Positions 21,001 to 31,667 of a DNA stretch of 64,000 bases are shown here, piece after piece. The translations under genes were made by a program, and so were the position numbers. This DNA is from CAVPUA01 sp963708805 (GTDB taxonomy: Bacteria; Actinomycetota; Actinomycetes; Mycobacteriales; Jatrophihabitantaceae), in assembly GCA_963708805.1 (NCBI GenBank), contig CAVPUA010000001.1, positions 1 to 64,000 of the forward strand, written 5' to 3'. Numbering within the stretch: position 1 is the first letter of the stretch; each line of letters begins with the position of its first letter. Under the pieces are notes generated by a model. That model was not told the DNA's origin, made no database searches, and worked only from the letters and a program-made list of their open reading frames with translations.

Positions 21001-24000
21001 GGCCAGCTGGTCGGCACCAACCCGCAGACACAGGCGCAGGCCTACACCGGCTACTGGCGCGTCGGTGGCGACAACTGAACGGCTGGGGCGCCACGAGCGC
21101 GTACTTCGCCGGCGCCATCGACGAGGCCGCGGTCTACCCGACCGAGCTGACGTCGGCCCAGATCCGCGCCCACTACCGCGCGTCGCGGCGCCGCGACGAA
21201 CGCCGCGCCCGTCGCCGCGTTCACTCCGTCCTGCACCGGACGTGACTGCCGTTCGACGCCTCGGCACCAACGACCCCGACGGCACGATCGCCGCCTGGCC
21301 TGGGACTTCGGTGACGGCGCGACCGGCACCGGCGCCTCCCGTCGCACACCTACGCGGCGGCGGGCACCTACACGGTCACGCTGACGGTGACCGACAACCA
21401 GGGTGCTCAGAGCACCCGCACGAGGTCACGTGACGTGCCGGTCAACGCCGCCGACGGCGTCGTTCACCGCGACCCCGAACGGGGCTCTCGGTGGCCTCGA
21501 CGCCACGGCGTCCACGGACACCGACGGCACGATCGCCTCGTACTCGTGGGACTTCGGTGACCGACACCGGCCAGACCGGTGCCACCCCACGCACACCTAC
21601 GCGGCGGCCGGCACCTACACGGTGAAGCTGACGGTCACGGACAACCAGGGCGCGACCGGACGACCTCGAGACGGTGACGGTCGTCGCCCAACGTGCCTCC
21701 GATCGCCTCGTTCACGTCGACCCCGACGAAGCTGTCGGCCGCGTTCGACGCGACCGCGTCGACTGACACCGACGGGACGATCGCGTCCTACGCCTGGGAC
21801 TTCGGTGACGGCTCGACCGGCACCGGTGCGACGCCGACCCACACCTACGCCGCCGCCGGCACCTACAACGGTGAAGCTCACCGTGACCGACAACCACGGC
21901 GCGACCGGCACCACGACGCAAGTCGGTCACGGTGACGGCCGAACCTGCCGCCGACCGCATCGTTCACCGCGACCCCGACGAAGCTGTCGGTCGCGTTCGA
22001 CGGCACCGGCGTCGACGGACACGACGGCACGATCGCGTCCTACGCGTGGGACTTCGGTGACGGCACGCACCGCCACCGGCGCGACCGCGACCACACACTA
22101 CGCGGCGGCCGGCACCTACACCGTGAAGCTGACGGTGACCGACAACCAGGGCGCGACCAGACTCGTCCACCCAGGCGGTCACGGTCATGCGCCGAACGCA
22201 GCCTCCGATCGCCTCGTTCACTCGACCCCGCCGCGCTCTCGGTCGCGGTCGAGCGGCACGCTCCTCGGACCCTGACGGCACCATCGCCTCCTACGCCTGG
22301 GACTTCGGTGACGGCGCGACCGGCACCGGCGCGACCCCGTCGCACACCTACCGGCGCCGGCACGTACAACGTGACGCTGACGGTGACCGACAACCACGGC
22401 GCCCGGACGACCTCGACCCAGACGGTGACGGTCGTGGCCGAACCAGGCTCCGGTCGGCGTCGTTCACGGCCACCCCGACGAACCTCGGTCGCGTTCGACG
22501 CCGGCGACCTCGGACCCTGACGGCACGATCGCCTCCTACGCCTGGGACTTCGGCGACGGAACACCGGCACCGGCGAGACCCCGACGCACACCTACACCGC
22601 CGGTGGACCTACAAGGTCGCGCTGACCGTCACCGACAACCACGGTGCGACCAACACGGTGAACCAGACGGTCGCGGTGACGGTTCCGGCCAGCGGCGTCG
22701 GTCGCGAGCGACGCGTTCGCTCGCACGTCGCCAACGGCGTGGGGGACCGCCGACACCGGCGGCGCCTGGTCGCTGACCGGTACCGCCAGCGCGTTCGCGG
22801 TCGGCAGTGGGGTGGGCTCGATGAATCTGGCCACGGCCGGTGCGGTGTGCATCGCGACGTTGGGTTCGGTGTCGGCGCTCGATTCAACGCAGCCATCGAC
22901 ACGAGCATCAGTGCGGCCGCGACCGGCAACGGAATGTACATGACGCTGATCGGGCGTCAGGTCGGCAAGTACAACTACCAGCTGAAGGAACGGATAATGC
23001 CTGGCGGCGCCGTACACCTCGTGCTGAGCCAGGTCGTCAACGGGTCGGAGACGATCTTCAAGGAAACGAATGTCTCCGGCTTGACGTACAACGCCGGCGA
23101 CGTGACGCGGGTGCGGTTCCAGATCACCACCAGCGGAGCGAGCACCTCGATCACGGCAAGGTGTGGAAGGTCGGGACGTCTGAACCGGCCGCGCCGCAGA
23201 TCACCCAGACCGACGGTGACACGAACCTGCAGAAGGCCGGCAACTTCGCGGTGCAGACCTTCCTGTCTGCGGTTCAACCACCAATGCTCCGACGGTCGGG
23301 GCTACCTACGACAACCTGTTGATCACCTCCGGAAAACGTCGCGAACGCCGCGCCGACCGCCGCGTTCACCGCGACCCCGAACGGGGGGCGTCGGTGAGGG
23401 CTTTGGATGCGACCGCGTCGACCGATGACGGGTCGAGAAATTGCCAGCTACGCCTGGGACTTCGGTGAAAAACGGCACTCAAGGCACCGGTGTGACGACG
23501 TCGCACACGTACACGGCAACGAAGACTCGTACACGATCACCCTGACCGTCACCGACAACCTCGGTGTCACCGGGACGACCACGAAGACGGTGCCCGTCAC
23601 GTTGCCGAATACGCCGCCGGTTGCCGCGTTCAACGCGACTCCACGAAGCTGTCGGTGGCCTCTCGGAACGCGAGCGCCTCGACCGATGAATGGCTCGATT
23701 GCCTCGTACGTCTGGGACTTCGGCGACAGGGGGACGTCCGGTACAGGAGCGACACCGACGCACGTGTAACCGGAGCGGCTGGATCGTTCAACGTGGTCCT
23801 GACCGTCACCGACAACACCGGGTTGGAGGGCTGACGTCCCTGACCAAGTCGGTCACGGTCGTCGGGGCCAACAAGGCACCGGTGGCGGCCTTCACCGCGA
23901 CTCCGACGAACCTGTCCGTGGCTCTCTCGACACCACCGGAGCCATCGGGAGACAGCGACGGACGATCTACCTGTGCTATTGCGTGGGACTTCGGTGACCA

Positions 24001-25052
24001 GGGGGACTTCTGGCACCGGAGCGACACCGACGCACCTGTACGGTGCGGCCGGACCGTACAACGTGGTCCTGACCGTCACCGACAACAACGGGGAGCGACG
24101 ACGTCGATCACCCGACGGACGGTCACCGTCGCCGCCGGGACGAACCAGCCGCCGGTGGCCTCCTTCACGGCAACGCCGACGAACCTGTCGGTGGCCTTCA
24201 ACGCGGGCGGCTCCTCGACGCCAGCGGAACGCTGACCAGCTACGCCTGGGTGTTCGGTGACGGAACGACCGGCACCGGAGTCACCCCGACGCACGCCTAC
24301 GCCAGCGCTGGGACCTACCCGGTCAGCCTGACCGTGACCGACAACCTGGGCGCGACCAACACGGCCTCGCGCTCGCTGTTCGTCGTCACCGCAGGCTCGG
24401 TGATCGCCAGCGACGCGTTCGCTCGCACCGCGGCCACCGGTGGTGGGGCACGGCCGACGCCGGAGGCGCCTGGTCGCTGACCGGGGCGACGAACTTGTTC
24501 GCGGTCAACGGCAGGGGCACCGGCTCGATGACGCTGCCCACGGCCGGCAGCGGTGTGCATCGCGACGCTGGGGTCGGTTTCCGCCCTGAGCTTCAACGCC
24601 ACGCTCGACGCTTCGGGGATCGACAAGGCGGCGACCGGCAACGGAACCTACGTCACCCTGATCGGGCGTCAGGTCGGCAAGTACAACTACCAGCTCAAGG
24701 AGCGCTTCCTGCCCGGTGGTGTGGTGCACCTGGTTCTCAGCAAGGTCGTCAACGAATACGAGACGATCTTCAAGGAGATGAACATTGCCGGACTTACCTA
24801 CAACGTGGGCGACGTAACTCGGGTGCGCTTCCAGGGGATCACCACTGCCGGAAACACCGCGACGCTGAACGGAAAGGTATGGAAGGTCGGCACCGCAGAG
24901 CCAACGCGGTTCGGATGACCGGGAGACCGACAGCGACGCGACGCTCCAGGGGGCGGCCGGCAACTTCGCGATCCAGACATCGACGTCCGGGTACGACGAC
25001 GAACACGCCGCTCGTGGTCACGTACGACAACCTGCTGGTCACGACCAGCTGA
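18095..25052 (+). CDS. Giant secreted beta-propeller/FN3/LamG/PKD multidomain protein (frameshifted)
   Basis: About 2,320 residues, exported (signal peptide ending ATPASA, start ATG 18095 with AGGAG at 18082-18086). Approximate order: beta-propeller with repeats such as SPDGSRIYVGGAF (18.23-19.5 kb); fibronectin type III (SVRVTWPSNWDRDDQNLTY, 19.5-19.8 kb); two LamG/jellyroll domains (ETFIESAWF-like stretches, YNDGKWHQVVATL, YVDGQLVGTN; 19.85-21.2 kb); six PKD domains (YAWDFGDG ... HTYAAAGTYTVKLTVTDN; 21.2-22.7 kb); a ~200-residue beta-sandwich module (22.69-23.33 kb); four more PKD domains (23.35-24.39 kb); a second copy of that module to the end. Such architectures are adhesive or glycan-binding. 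More than 30 frame jumps occur. No sorting signal or C-terminal membrane helix is seen. An inverted paralog lies at 59.58-64.0 kb. Confidence 0.82.
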
Positions 25053-25070
25053 GGGCACAGTTCGCGTACG

Positions 25071-25113
25071 TCACGGCGACGGTATCGACATAAGGTCGAT
25101 ACCATCGCCGTGA
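25071..25113 (+). terminator. Strong hairpin after the giant PKD gene
   Basis: A 19-bp stem with one mismatch (arms 25071-25089 and 25095-25113, 5-nt loop ATAAG) starts 18 bp after the stop codon. The arms begin TCACGGCGA and end TCGCCGTGA. There is no long T-tract, as is usual in high-GC actinobacterial terminators. It would separate the surface-protein transcript from the next glycosyltransferase gene. Confidence 0.65.
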
Positions 25114-25167
25114 AATCTACTTGAGGCCATAATAGAAGATCCTTGAATCGGGGTAGGAGGTGAACGG

Positions 25168-26185
25168 ATGACCGGAAAAGAAAACGTGCGAACGGTGGTA
25201 GTCGCCGTAACCACCTACCTCCGCCCCTCCGACCTCCGCTGAACTCCTGCCGGTGTTGGGGGAGCAGGCCGACTCAGTCGCGCGAAGCGAGTACGACGTT
25301 CGGGATCGTGGTTGTCGACAACGATGCCGCCGGCTCGGCGCGGCGCGATGGTCAGCCGGGACGATTCGCGGGATCTTTGCGCTACGTCTGTGAACCGGAG
25401 CCCGGGATCGCCGCGGCGCGCAATCGCGCGCTGACCGAGGCCGCTGATGCTGACGTGCTGGTGTTCATCGATGACGACGAGCGTCCCAGTGCGCACTGGT
25501 TGGCGAAACCGGCTGCTCGAAACCTGGCGGACGGACCGGTGCTCAAGCCGTCGCCGGGCCAGTGTTGACCGAGGCGCCGGCGGACCTGGATCCGTGGATC
25601 GAACAGGGCGGCTTTCTGAATCGCAACCATCGTGCGGCCCTGCCGACCGGCACGCAGATCGCAAACGCGGCGACTAACAACCTCTTGTTGGACCTGGCCG
25701 AGGTCCGACGCACCGGTCTGCGATTCAACATCGCATTCGGTCTCAGTGGGGGCGAGGACACCCTCTTCACTCGCATGTTCGTCGCCGGCGGAGTTAGTAT
25801 CGTCTGGGATCGCGACGCGTCGGTCAGTGAGAAGATCCGTCCCGAGCGCCTGAACCGCTCTTGGTTCCTGCGCCGGGCGTTCAGCTACGGCAGTACGGAC
25901 GCCCGCGTCAACGCGTACCTGGCCGCGGAGCGGGAGGGCCTAACGGGCGCGCGCTCGAGCAAAATCGCTCGGCGAGCGGCGCATCGCGCATTGCGGCTGG
26001 CGCCGGGCTGGCCACGTTCGGTTGGATGAGTCGGTCCTACCGACGCCGGGGCCTGGGGGACTGCAGATGCTGTACCGGGGCGTTGGTCTGGTCGCCGGCG
26101 GGTGCGGGGTTTCGCACCTGCGTTATGTACCGGCCCGGTCGATACGAACGAGCGGCCATCCGTCACGGGGGGGGCGCGTCGATGA
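25168..26185 (+). CDS. Glycosyltransferase family 2 (frameshifted)
   Basis: A GT-A fold enzyme with strong ribosome-binding site AGGAGGTGA at 25155-25163 and ATG 25168 (MTGKENVRTVVVAVTTYLRP). Donor-binding motifs are VVVDNDAAGSARR, EPEPGIAAARNRAL and VLVFIDDDERP (the DxD-like acidic cluster). Then come NAATNNLLLDL, the acceptor motif FGLSGGEDT, and FLRRAFSYGST. It is a clear paralog of the minus-strand GT2 at 31.5-32.6 kb. Frame jumps occur near 25240, 25290, 25500 and 26010. A run of eight G at 26167-26174 hides the end: one G fewer would give a TGA (26183-26185) overlapping an ATG at 26182, the expected coupling with the flippase. Confidence 0.82.
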
Positions 26186-26197
26186 CGACCGGATCAG

Positions 26198-27714
26198 GTG
26201 GCCGATGCCCTGGAGGGAAGAATTGCCGTTGGCCGAAGGCGTCGAGATCTCCCACCGCCCAACGACCAACTGGCTGAGCGGGCCGCGCGAGGCGCCGGCG
26301 TAACCCTGGTCGGCCAGGCCACCCGGATCGTGCTGCAAACCATCACCGTTGCGGTGCTGGCCCGACTCCTGGATCCGCACAACTACGGACTGCTTGCCAT
26401 GGTTCTCGTCATCGTCGGCGTCGGCGAGATCTTTCGGGATTTCGGCTTGTCGAGCGCGGCGATTCAGGCCAAGACACTGAGCCGACAACAGCGCGACGTC
26501 CTGTTCTGGATCAACACCGGAATCGGTTTCACCCTCACGATATTGGTTTTCTCCGGCGCATCGCTCGTCGCACTCGGCCTTTGGGCAACCGGAGCTGCTG
26601 CACATCACCCAGGTGCTCGCCATCACTTTTACGATCAACGGTCTCGCAACCCAGTACCGCGCCGATCTCACCCGCCGGCTGAAGTTCGGATACCTAGTCA
26701 TCTGCAGACATCGCCGGGCAAGTGATGGGCCTCGTCGTCGGAATCACCACCGCCGTCCTGGGCGCCGGATATTGGGCCCTCGTCGCGCAGCAGTTGAGCC
26801 AGCTCGGCACGGTCCTCATCTCGCTCGTCGTACTGGCGCACTGGTTGCCCGGCCGGCCGCGCCGGCATACCGGTATTGCGCCGTTCCTCAAGCTCGGCGG
26901 CCATCTCGCGGCGACTCAGGGCATCTACTACCTGACGAACAACCTCGACACGATCACCATCGGCGTGCGCTTCGGCTCAACCCAGCTGGGTGTGTACAAC
27001 CGGGGCTTCGCGTTGCTCACCTCGCCGTTGAACTCGTTGCGATCTCCAGCATCGACGGTGGCTCTCCCGGTGCTGTCGCGATTGCAGGATGACTTCGAGA
27101 CCGCCGGCAGCTATATCAAGAGGGCTCAACTTGCTCTGGGCTACAGCATCGTCGCCGGCCTGGCCGCGACGGCCGGGGCGGCGGTGCCGATCGTGGCGCT
27201 GATGCTAGGGCCCAAGTGGTCGCACGTCGCGCCGGTGCTGGCCCTGCTCGCCATCGCCGGGGCCTGCTCGACCCTGTCCTATGTCGGCCTGTGGGTCTAT
27301 CTGTCGCGTGGGCTCGGCCGCGAACTGATGCGCTACACGGTGGTCACCCTCGTCCTGCAGGCCGTGTGCATCCTGGCCGGTAGCTCGTGGGGCATCACCG
27401 GGGTCGCCGGCGGTTATGCAGTCGCGGCGGCGCTGGAATGGCCGCTATCGTTGTTCTGGCTCTCGAGGATCACCGTCATCCCGGTGCGCGAGCTGTTCCA
27501 GGGCGCCGGGCGGATCACCGCCACGGGCATCGCCGCCGGCGTGGTCTCGTGGGCGGTGAGCACCGGACTGCACTCGGCGCCGGTCGCGGCGACGACGGCG
27601 GCGGCGCTGGTAGCGGCGGCGGCCGTCTACGGTTTGGGCTGGCTGTTGCTGCCGCCGGTGCGGCGCGATCTGCGCGACGTCGCCGGGGTCGTTCGCAAGA
27701 TGATCAAGCGCTGA
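26198..27714 (+). CDS. Wzx-like polysaccharide flippase (MOP superfamily, frameshifted)
   Basis: A multi-pass membrane protein of about 505 residues that would flip lipid-linked EPS repeat units to the outer face. Family features are the N-terminal VTLVGQATRIVLQTITVAVLAR (in two pieces), LLDPHNYGLLAMVLVIVGVGEIF, RDFGLSSAAIQAKTLS and QQRDVLFWIN. The later WzxC-type motif YNRGFALLTSPLNSL is followed by eight or more further hydrophobic helices. Frame jumps occur near 26590 and 26710. GTG 26198 opens the reading frame; ATG 26182 would be the coupled start if an indel lies between them. The 3' end overlaps the convergent GT4 gene by 11 bp. Confidence 0.85.
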
Positions 27715-28936
27715 CGCCGGCCGGCCGGACCGACGCGGCGGCGTCGGCGTACCAGTCGCGCAACAGCGCCGGCAGGCGATCGACACTCCAGCGCTGGTGC
27801 GGCTGGGTGTCGGCCTGCCCGGCCCGGACGAGTTCGCGTGCAAGGGCCGGTACGACGGCTCGCCCGACCGGGACGGCGAAGGCGTTCTGCGCGGCGAGGA
27901 AGGGCGGTCCGCCGATGTCGAGGCAGACCACCGGGCAGCCGGCCGAGCTGGCTTCACCCACCGCCCACGGGGCCGAGTCGTGCATGGACGGGAAGATCAT
28001 CGCGTCTGCTCGGCCGACGGCTTCGAGCACCTCACTACGCGGGCGCTGACCCTTGAAGGTGACCCGTCCGGCCAGACCGAGTCGGGTGACCTGCCCCTCG
28101 AGCCGGGCGCGCTCGCGGCCGCTGCCGTAGATGTCGAGCCGCCAGTTCGCCACCTCGGGCTCGGCCAGTGCGGCGATCGCCAGCTGCGGACCCTTCCAGG
28201 GGATCAGCCGGCCCACGAACACCGCGACCGGCTGGTCCCCGAGGACCCGGGTGCGGTGCGGCGGCAGTTCGGTGAAGGCCGAGTTCGCCTCCTGGACGAC
28301 GCGCCGCGATGCGGCGAAGCGGCCGGCGACGTCACGGTTCTGGGCCACCACGATGGCTGCCCGGCGCGCGGTCGGGTCGCCGAACAGCCGCCGGGCGGTG
28401 GTGGTGGACGCGGTGCGGGCTATCTCGCCGAGCACACCCCGGGGACCGAGCCAGCGGGCCAGTTGCCACGGCTGGTAGGTCGCGCCCCCGACCGGGCCCC
28501 ACACGAGCGGTAGGTCGGGTAGCCGATTCATCCCGCACGGCAGCCAGTCCGCGGCGAAGGTGATGTGATGAGCGAGGTCGAAGGGCCGCCGGGCGTGTTC
28601 GGCCGCGGCATGTCGGGCGGCCAGTCGCTGCCACAGCGCGTAGTACCAGTAGACCGACCCCGGCCGTTTGCGTAGCCGCTGAATTCGTTCGGGAAGCTCG
28701 AGGTAGGTCACGTGCAGGTGCTCGGCCAGCTCCGGTTCGATCGCCATGGCGGCGGTGATGGCCGGCTCGAACCGACGCCGGGTTACTACCCAGACGTCGT
28801 GGTCGGCCGCGGCGGCTCGGCTGAACGCCCAGCCGGCACCGGCCTCGGGTTCGTCGCCTGGCCCGCAGGCGTAAGCGCTCATGAAGACGCGCAAGCGTCG
28901 TTGGGGGGCCGGGTGGGCCGCGGAATCCGCGCTCAC
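27704..28936 (-). CDS. Glycosyltransferase family 4
   Basis: An intact 410-residue GT-B enzyme. N-terminal half: RVFMSAYACGPGDEPEAGAGW, then WVVTRRRFEPAI and FDLAHHITFAADWLP. C-terminal donor-binding half: VAVFVGRLIPWKGPQLAI, WRLDIYGSGRERARLE, VTFKGQRPRSEVLEAVGRAD and the EX7E-like segment SAPWAVGEASSAGCPVV. It should transfer a sugar from a nucleotide donor onto the growing lipid-linked repeat at the cytoplasmic face. It is transcribed opposite to the flippase, with 11 bp tail overlap. Confidence 0.88.
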   Translation of the reverse strand: MSADSAAHPAPQRRLRVFMSAYACGPGDEPEAGAGWAFSRAAAADHDVWVVTRRRFEPAITAAMAIEPELAEHLHVTYLELPERIQRLRKRPGSVYWYYALWQRLAARHAAAEHARRPFDLAHHITFAADWLPCGMNRLPDLPLVWGPVGGATYQPWQLARWLGPRGVLGEIARTASTTTARRLFGDPTARRAAIVVAQNRDVAGRFAASRRVVQEANSAFTELPPHRTRVLGDQPVAVFVGRLIPWKGPQLAIAALAEPEVANWRLDIYGSGRERARLEGQVTRLGLAGRVTFKGQRPRSEVLEAVGRADAMIFPSMHDSAPWAVGEASSAGCPVVCLDIGGPPFLAAQNAFAVPVGRAVVPALARELVRAGQADTQPHQRWSVDRLPALLRDWYADAAASVRPAGVSA

Positions 28937-28991
28937 TCAACCTCCGTCCACGGGTACCGGTCCGACCGGTATTGGGCCGGACGGCGCGCGC

Positions 28992-30567
28992 TCAGGGTGT
29001 GACGTCCGGGTCGACGGTCAGCCTATCGTGTCGGTGCTTCCACCACAGGCCACCGGCGCCCAGCACGCCGAGGCCGGCCACACCGCCGGCGCCGAGCCAG
29101 ATGTGCCCAGCCGGGTCGCTGCCGTCGCCGGCGACGGGCGAGGGCCGGCGCAGCTCCACATCGTCGATGACGGCCCCGCTCTGCGTGATCGTGCGCAGCC
29201 GCATCGTCGGGGATGCGCCCGCGTAGGCCGGGCTCACGTCGACGCAGAGCAGCGCGTACTCGGCCGTCCGGGTCGGAATGGACCAGTTCTCGGTGTGCTG
29301 GACGTGGCCGCCGCTCTCGGCGACCAAGGCGTAACCGGCGTGGAAACCTGGTGTCGCCAGCTGACCGCCGCCGCCCGCGGTCACGTAGGTCGTACCGGCC
29401 GAACTGTCCACCAGCGTGCGGGAGTCGGTGGTGACGGCACCGTGGCGTAGCGGCAGGGTGCGCTCGTAGGAATGGTTGTGGCCGGAGATCACCAGGTCGA
29501 CCGAGTACTGGTCGAACAGTGGCACCCAGGCCTCGCGCACGCCGCCCTCGCTGCCGTGGGCCGAACTCGTGCTGTACGGGGCGTGATGCATGAACACCAC
29601 GACGAAGTCCACGCCCGAGCCGGTGCGCCGTAGCTCGGCCAGGGTCTGCTGTAGCCAGGTCGTCTGTGCGCCGCCCGTCCACCCGCGGTTGGCCGGTATC
29701 TCGTAGGACACGTCATTGCTGTCCAGCCCGATGAAGCCGACGTTGCCGATCGTGAAGGTCGTGGCGACCGGCACAGTGAGCGGGCTGCGGCCGCCCATCG
29801 GCAGCCGGGCCAGCACGCCGGCGTAGCCGTGAAGGTCGTACCCCGGCTCCATCTCGTGGTTGCCCATCACGCACATCCAGGGGATAGGCGTGGTCATCGA
29901 CCCCAGTTGCTGTAGCCAGCGATCCCAGAGACCCGGGACGAACGAGTCACCAGGACCGCCCTGCCCGGAGGTATCCGCGTAGCTCATGTCGCCTGCGACT
30001 AGGTGGAGCCGCGGGGCGGCGGCGTTGATCTGCGCCATCATCTTAGCGGGTTCCGCACCGACGCCCTGATCCCCGAAGGCGGTGAACCGGAAGCGGTTCC
30101 GGGTGGACGGCGCGGTCCGGAACGAGCTCGCGACCGCGCCGACGCCGTCGAGCGCGATCGTAGTAGGTGTACGCGGAGTCCGGTGTGAGGGCACTGAACG
30201 CGGCCCGGCAGTAGCGACTGGTCGAGCCGGCGACAGCCTGGGCGTCGGCTGGCAGCGACTGCTTACCGCCGTTCGGCCCGGTGACGGTCACGGTCGCGGA
30301 CTGGAAGCTGCCGGTGACGGCGAAGCTCACGATCATCGTGGTGCTCGGCTCGGCGCCGTAGGTCACGTGCTGGCCGTACACGGACGTGCTCGAGTCGGCC
30401 CGGGCCGTCTGCGTCCACAACTGGCTGGTGATCGCCAACGCACCCACGCCGGCGGCGCCGGCCAGCAGGCGGCGGCGCGAGAGCCGGCGGGCCAGCCACT
30501 CGTGCTGCTCGGCTAGCGACATGTCCGCGGCCAGGTTGTTGGGCAGCTCACCGAATGGAGTGATCAT
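28992..30567 (-). CDS. Tat-exported metallophosphoesterase (purple acid phosphatase-like) with C-terminal membrane anchor (one frameshift)
   Basis: About 524 residues. A twin-arginine signal is visible (RRLSRRRLLAGAAGVGALA). A fibronectin-like N-terminal domain (TYGAEPSTTMIVSFAV; LTPDSAYTYY) precedes the calcineurin-like core with all metal motifs: FTAFGDQG, VAGDMSYAD, VMGNHEMEPG, VFMHHAPYS and ISGHNHSYER. The C terminus has one hydrophobic helix (IWLGAGGVAGLGVLGAGGLWW) followed by a basic tail, so the enzyme is probably tethered with the catalytic domain outside. A frame jump near 30160 joins the two parts. It lies inside the EPS locus; trimming phosphate from the polymer or from polyprenyl-PP at the outer face is possible, as is plain phosphate scavenging. 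Confidence 0.85.
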
Positions 30568-30668
30568 CGGCCACCGTCTCGCACCGGGCCAGTCTCGCCC
30601 ACCTTCACCGAAACCCCATGTCGGTCTCAGCGAGCGTGTCGGTTCGGGTGGGCCTTAGGATCCGGACT

Positions 30669-31667
30669 GTGCCGATCCAGCTGTCCGCCGTGCTGGCGGT
30701 CGTGGTGGTCAACTACGCCGCGGCGGGCCTCCTGGAGCAGAACCTGGGCCGCATCTGTGCGCCCGGCGGTGCCGATCCGGCGGTTCGCTTCGTGGTCGTC
30801 GACAACTTCAGCTCGGTGGGCGAGCAGGGCCGTGTTCGCGAGCTCGCGGATAGGTTCGGGTGGCAGGTGGTGGCCCGGCCGGACAACGGCGGCTTCGGGG
30901 CCGGGGTGAACGCCGGTGTGGAGGCGGCACGGGCGGCCGGCTGTGGGCACGTGCTAATTCTGAATCCGGACGCCTGGATCAGCAGTGAGGGCCTCGACGC
31001 GCTGTGGGAACAGTCTCGGGCCGAGCCGATGACGGCGATCTCGCCTCGGATCGAGGCCAGCAACGGCCGGGTCGTCTACAAGGGTTCGCAGGTTTCGAAA
31101 CGGACCGGCCGGATCAAGGGCCTCGGGCCATTCGCGAGCGGCGCCTCGGTGCGCCTGGACGGGCCTCTCAACGCCCAGTTGCCCGGGCCGACGCAGGGCT
31201 GGCTGACCGGCGCCTGCATGGCGTTATCGCTCGAACTTTTCGATCGGGTCGGAGGTTTCGAGGAGTCCTACTTCCTCTACTGGGAAGACATCGACCTCAG
31301 CGCCCGTATCGAGGCGGCCGGCGGGCACTTGGTCGTGCGGCTGGACCAGGTTGCCGTTCACGACGAGGGTGGCACCCAGGTGCTGGCGCACGGTCAGGTT
31401 CGCTCGTCGACCTACTACTACTACAACTGCCGTAACCGGCTGCGCTTCGCCGCCGACAACTTGTCGCGGACGGACGTGCTCCGCTGGGTACTCCACACGC
31501 CAGCGGAGAGCTGGCAAATCCTATTGCGGGGCGGGCGGCGTCAGCTGCTGACATCGCCGCGGCCGCTCTGGGCGGTGCTGCGGGGGTCGGCGGGTGGGGT
31601 ACGGCTCGCGCTCGCCGCGCTTTTTCGGCCGGCCCGGGAGCGCCGGTCGTACTCGCGCAGCGCGTAA
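30669..31667 (+). CDS. Glycosyltransferase family 2, rhamnosyltransferase-like
   Basis: Intact, about 332 residues from GTG 30669 (an in-frame ATG at 30618 would add 17 residues but has no ribosome-binding site). GT-A motifs are VVVNYAAAGLLEQNL, RFVVVDNFSS, VVARPDNGGFGAGVNAGVEAA, HVLILNPDAWI, GACMALSLELFDRVGGFEE and FLYWEDIDLSAR. The last of these is typical of dTDP-rhamnosyl transferases such as WbbL. A C-terminal amphipathic basic segment may attach it to the membrane. Its 3' end overlaps the convergent GT2 gene by 127 bp. Confidence 0.88.
   Translation: MPIQLSAVLAVVVVNYAAAGLLEQNLGRICAPGGADPAVRFVVVDNFSSVGEQGRVRELADRFGWQVVARPDNGGFGAGVNAGVEAARAAGCGHVLILNPDAWISSEGLDALWEQSRAEPMTAISPRIEASNGRVVYKGSQVSKRTGRIKGLGPFASGASVRLDGPLNAQLPGPTQGWLTGACMALSLELFDRVGGFEESYFLYWEDIDLSARIEAAGGHLVVRLDQVAVHDEGGTQVLAHGQVRSSTYYYYNCRNRLRFAADNLSRTDVLRWVLHTPAESWQILLRGGRRQLLTSPRPLWAVLRGSAGGVRLALAALFRPARERRSYSRSA

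Noticed and set aside
21200..24390. Tandem DNA repeats suggesting a CRISPR array or minisatellite
   Set aside because: The period is about 240-250 bp, copies are imperfect and translate to PKD domains, so this is a protein repeat.
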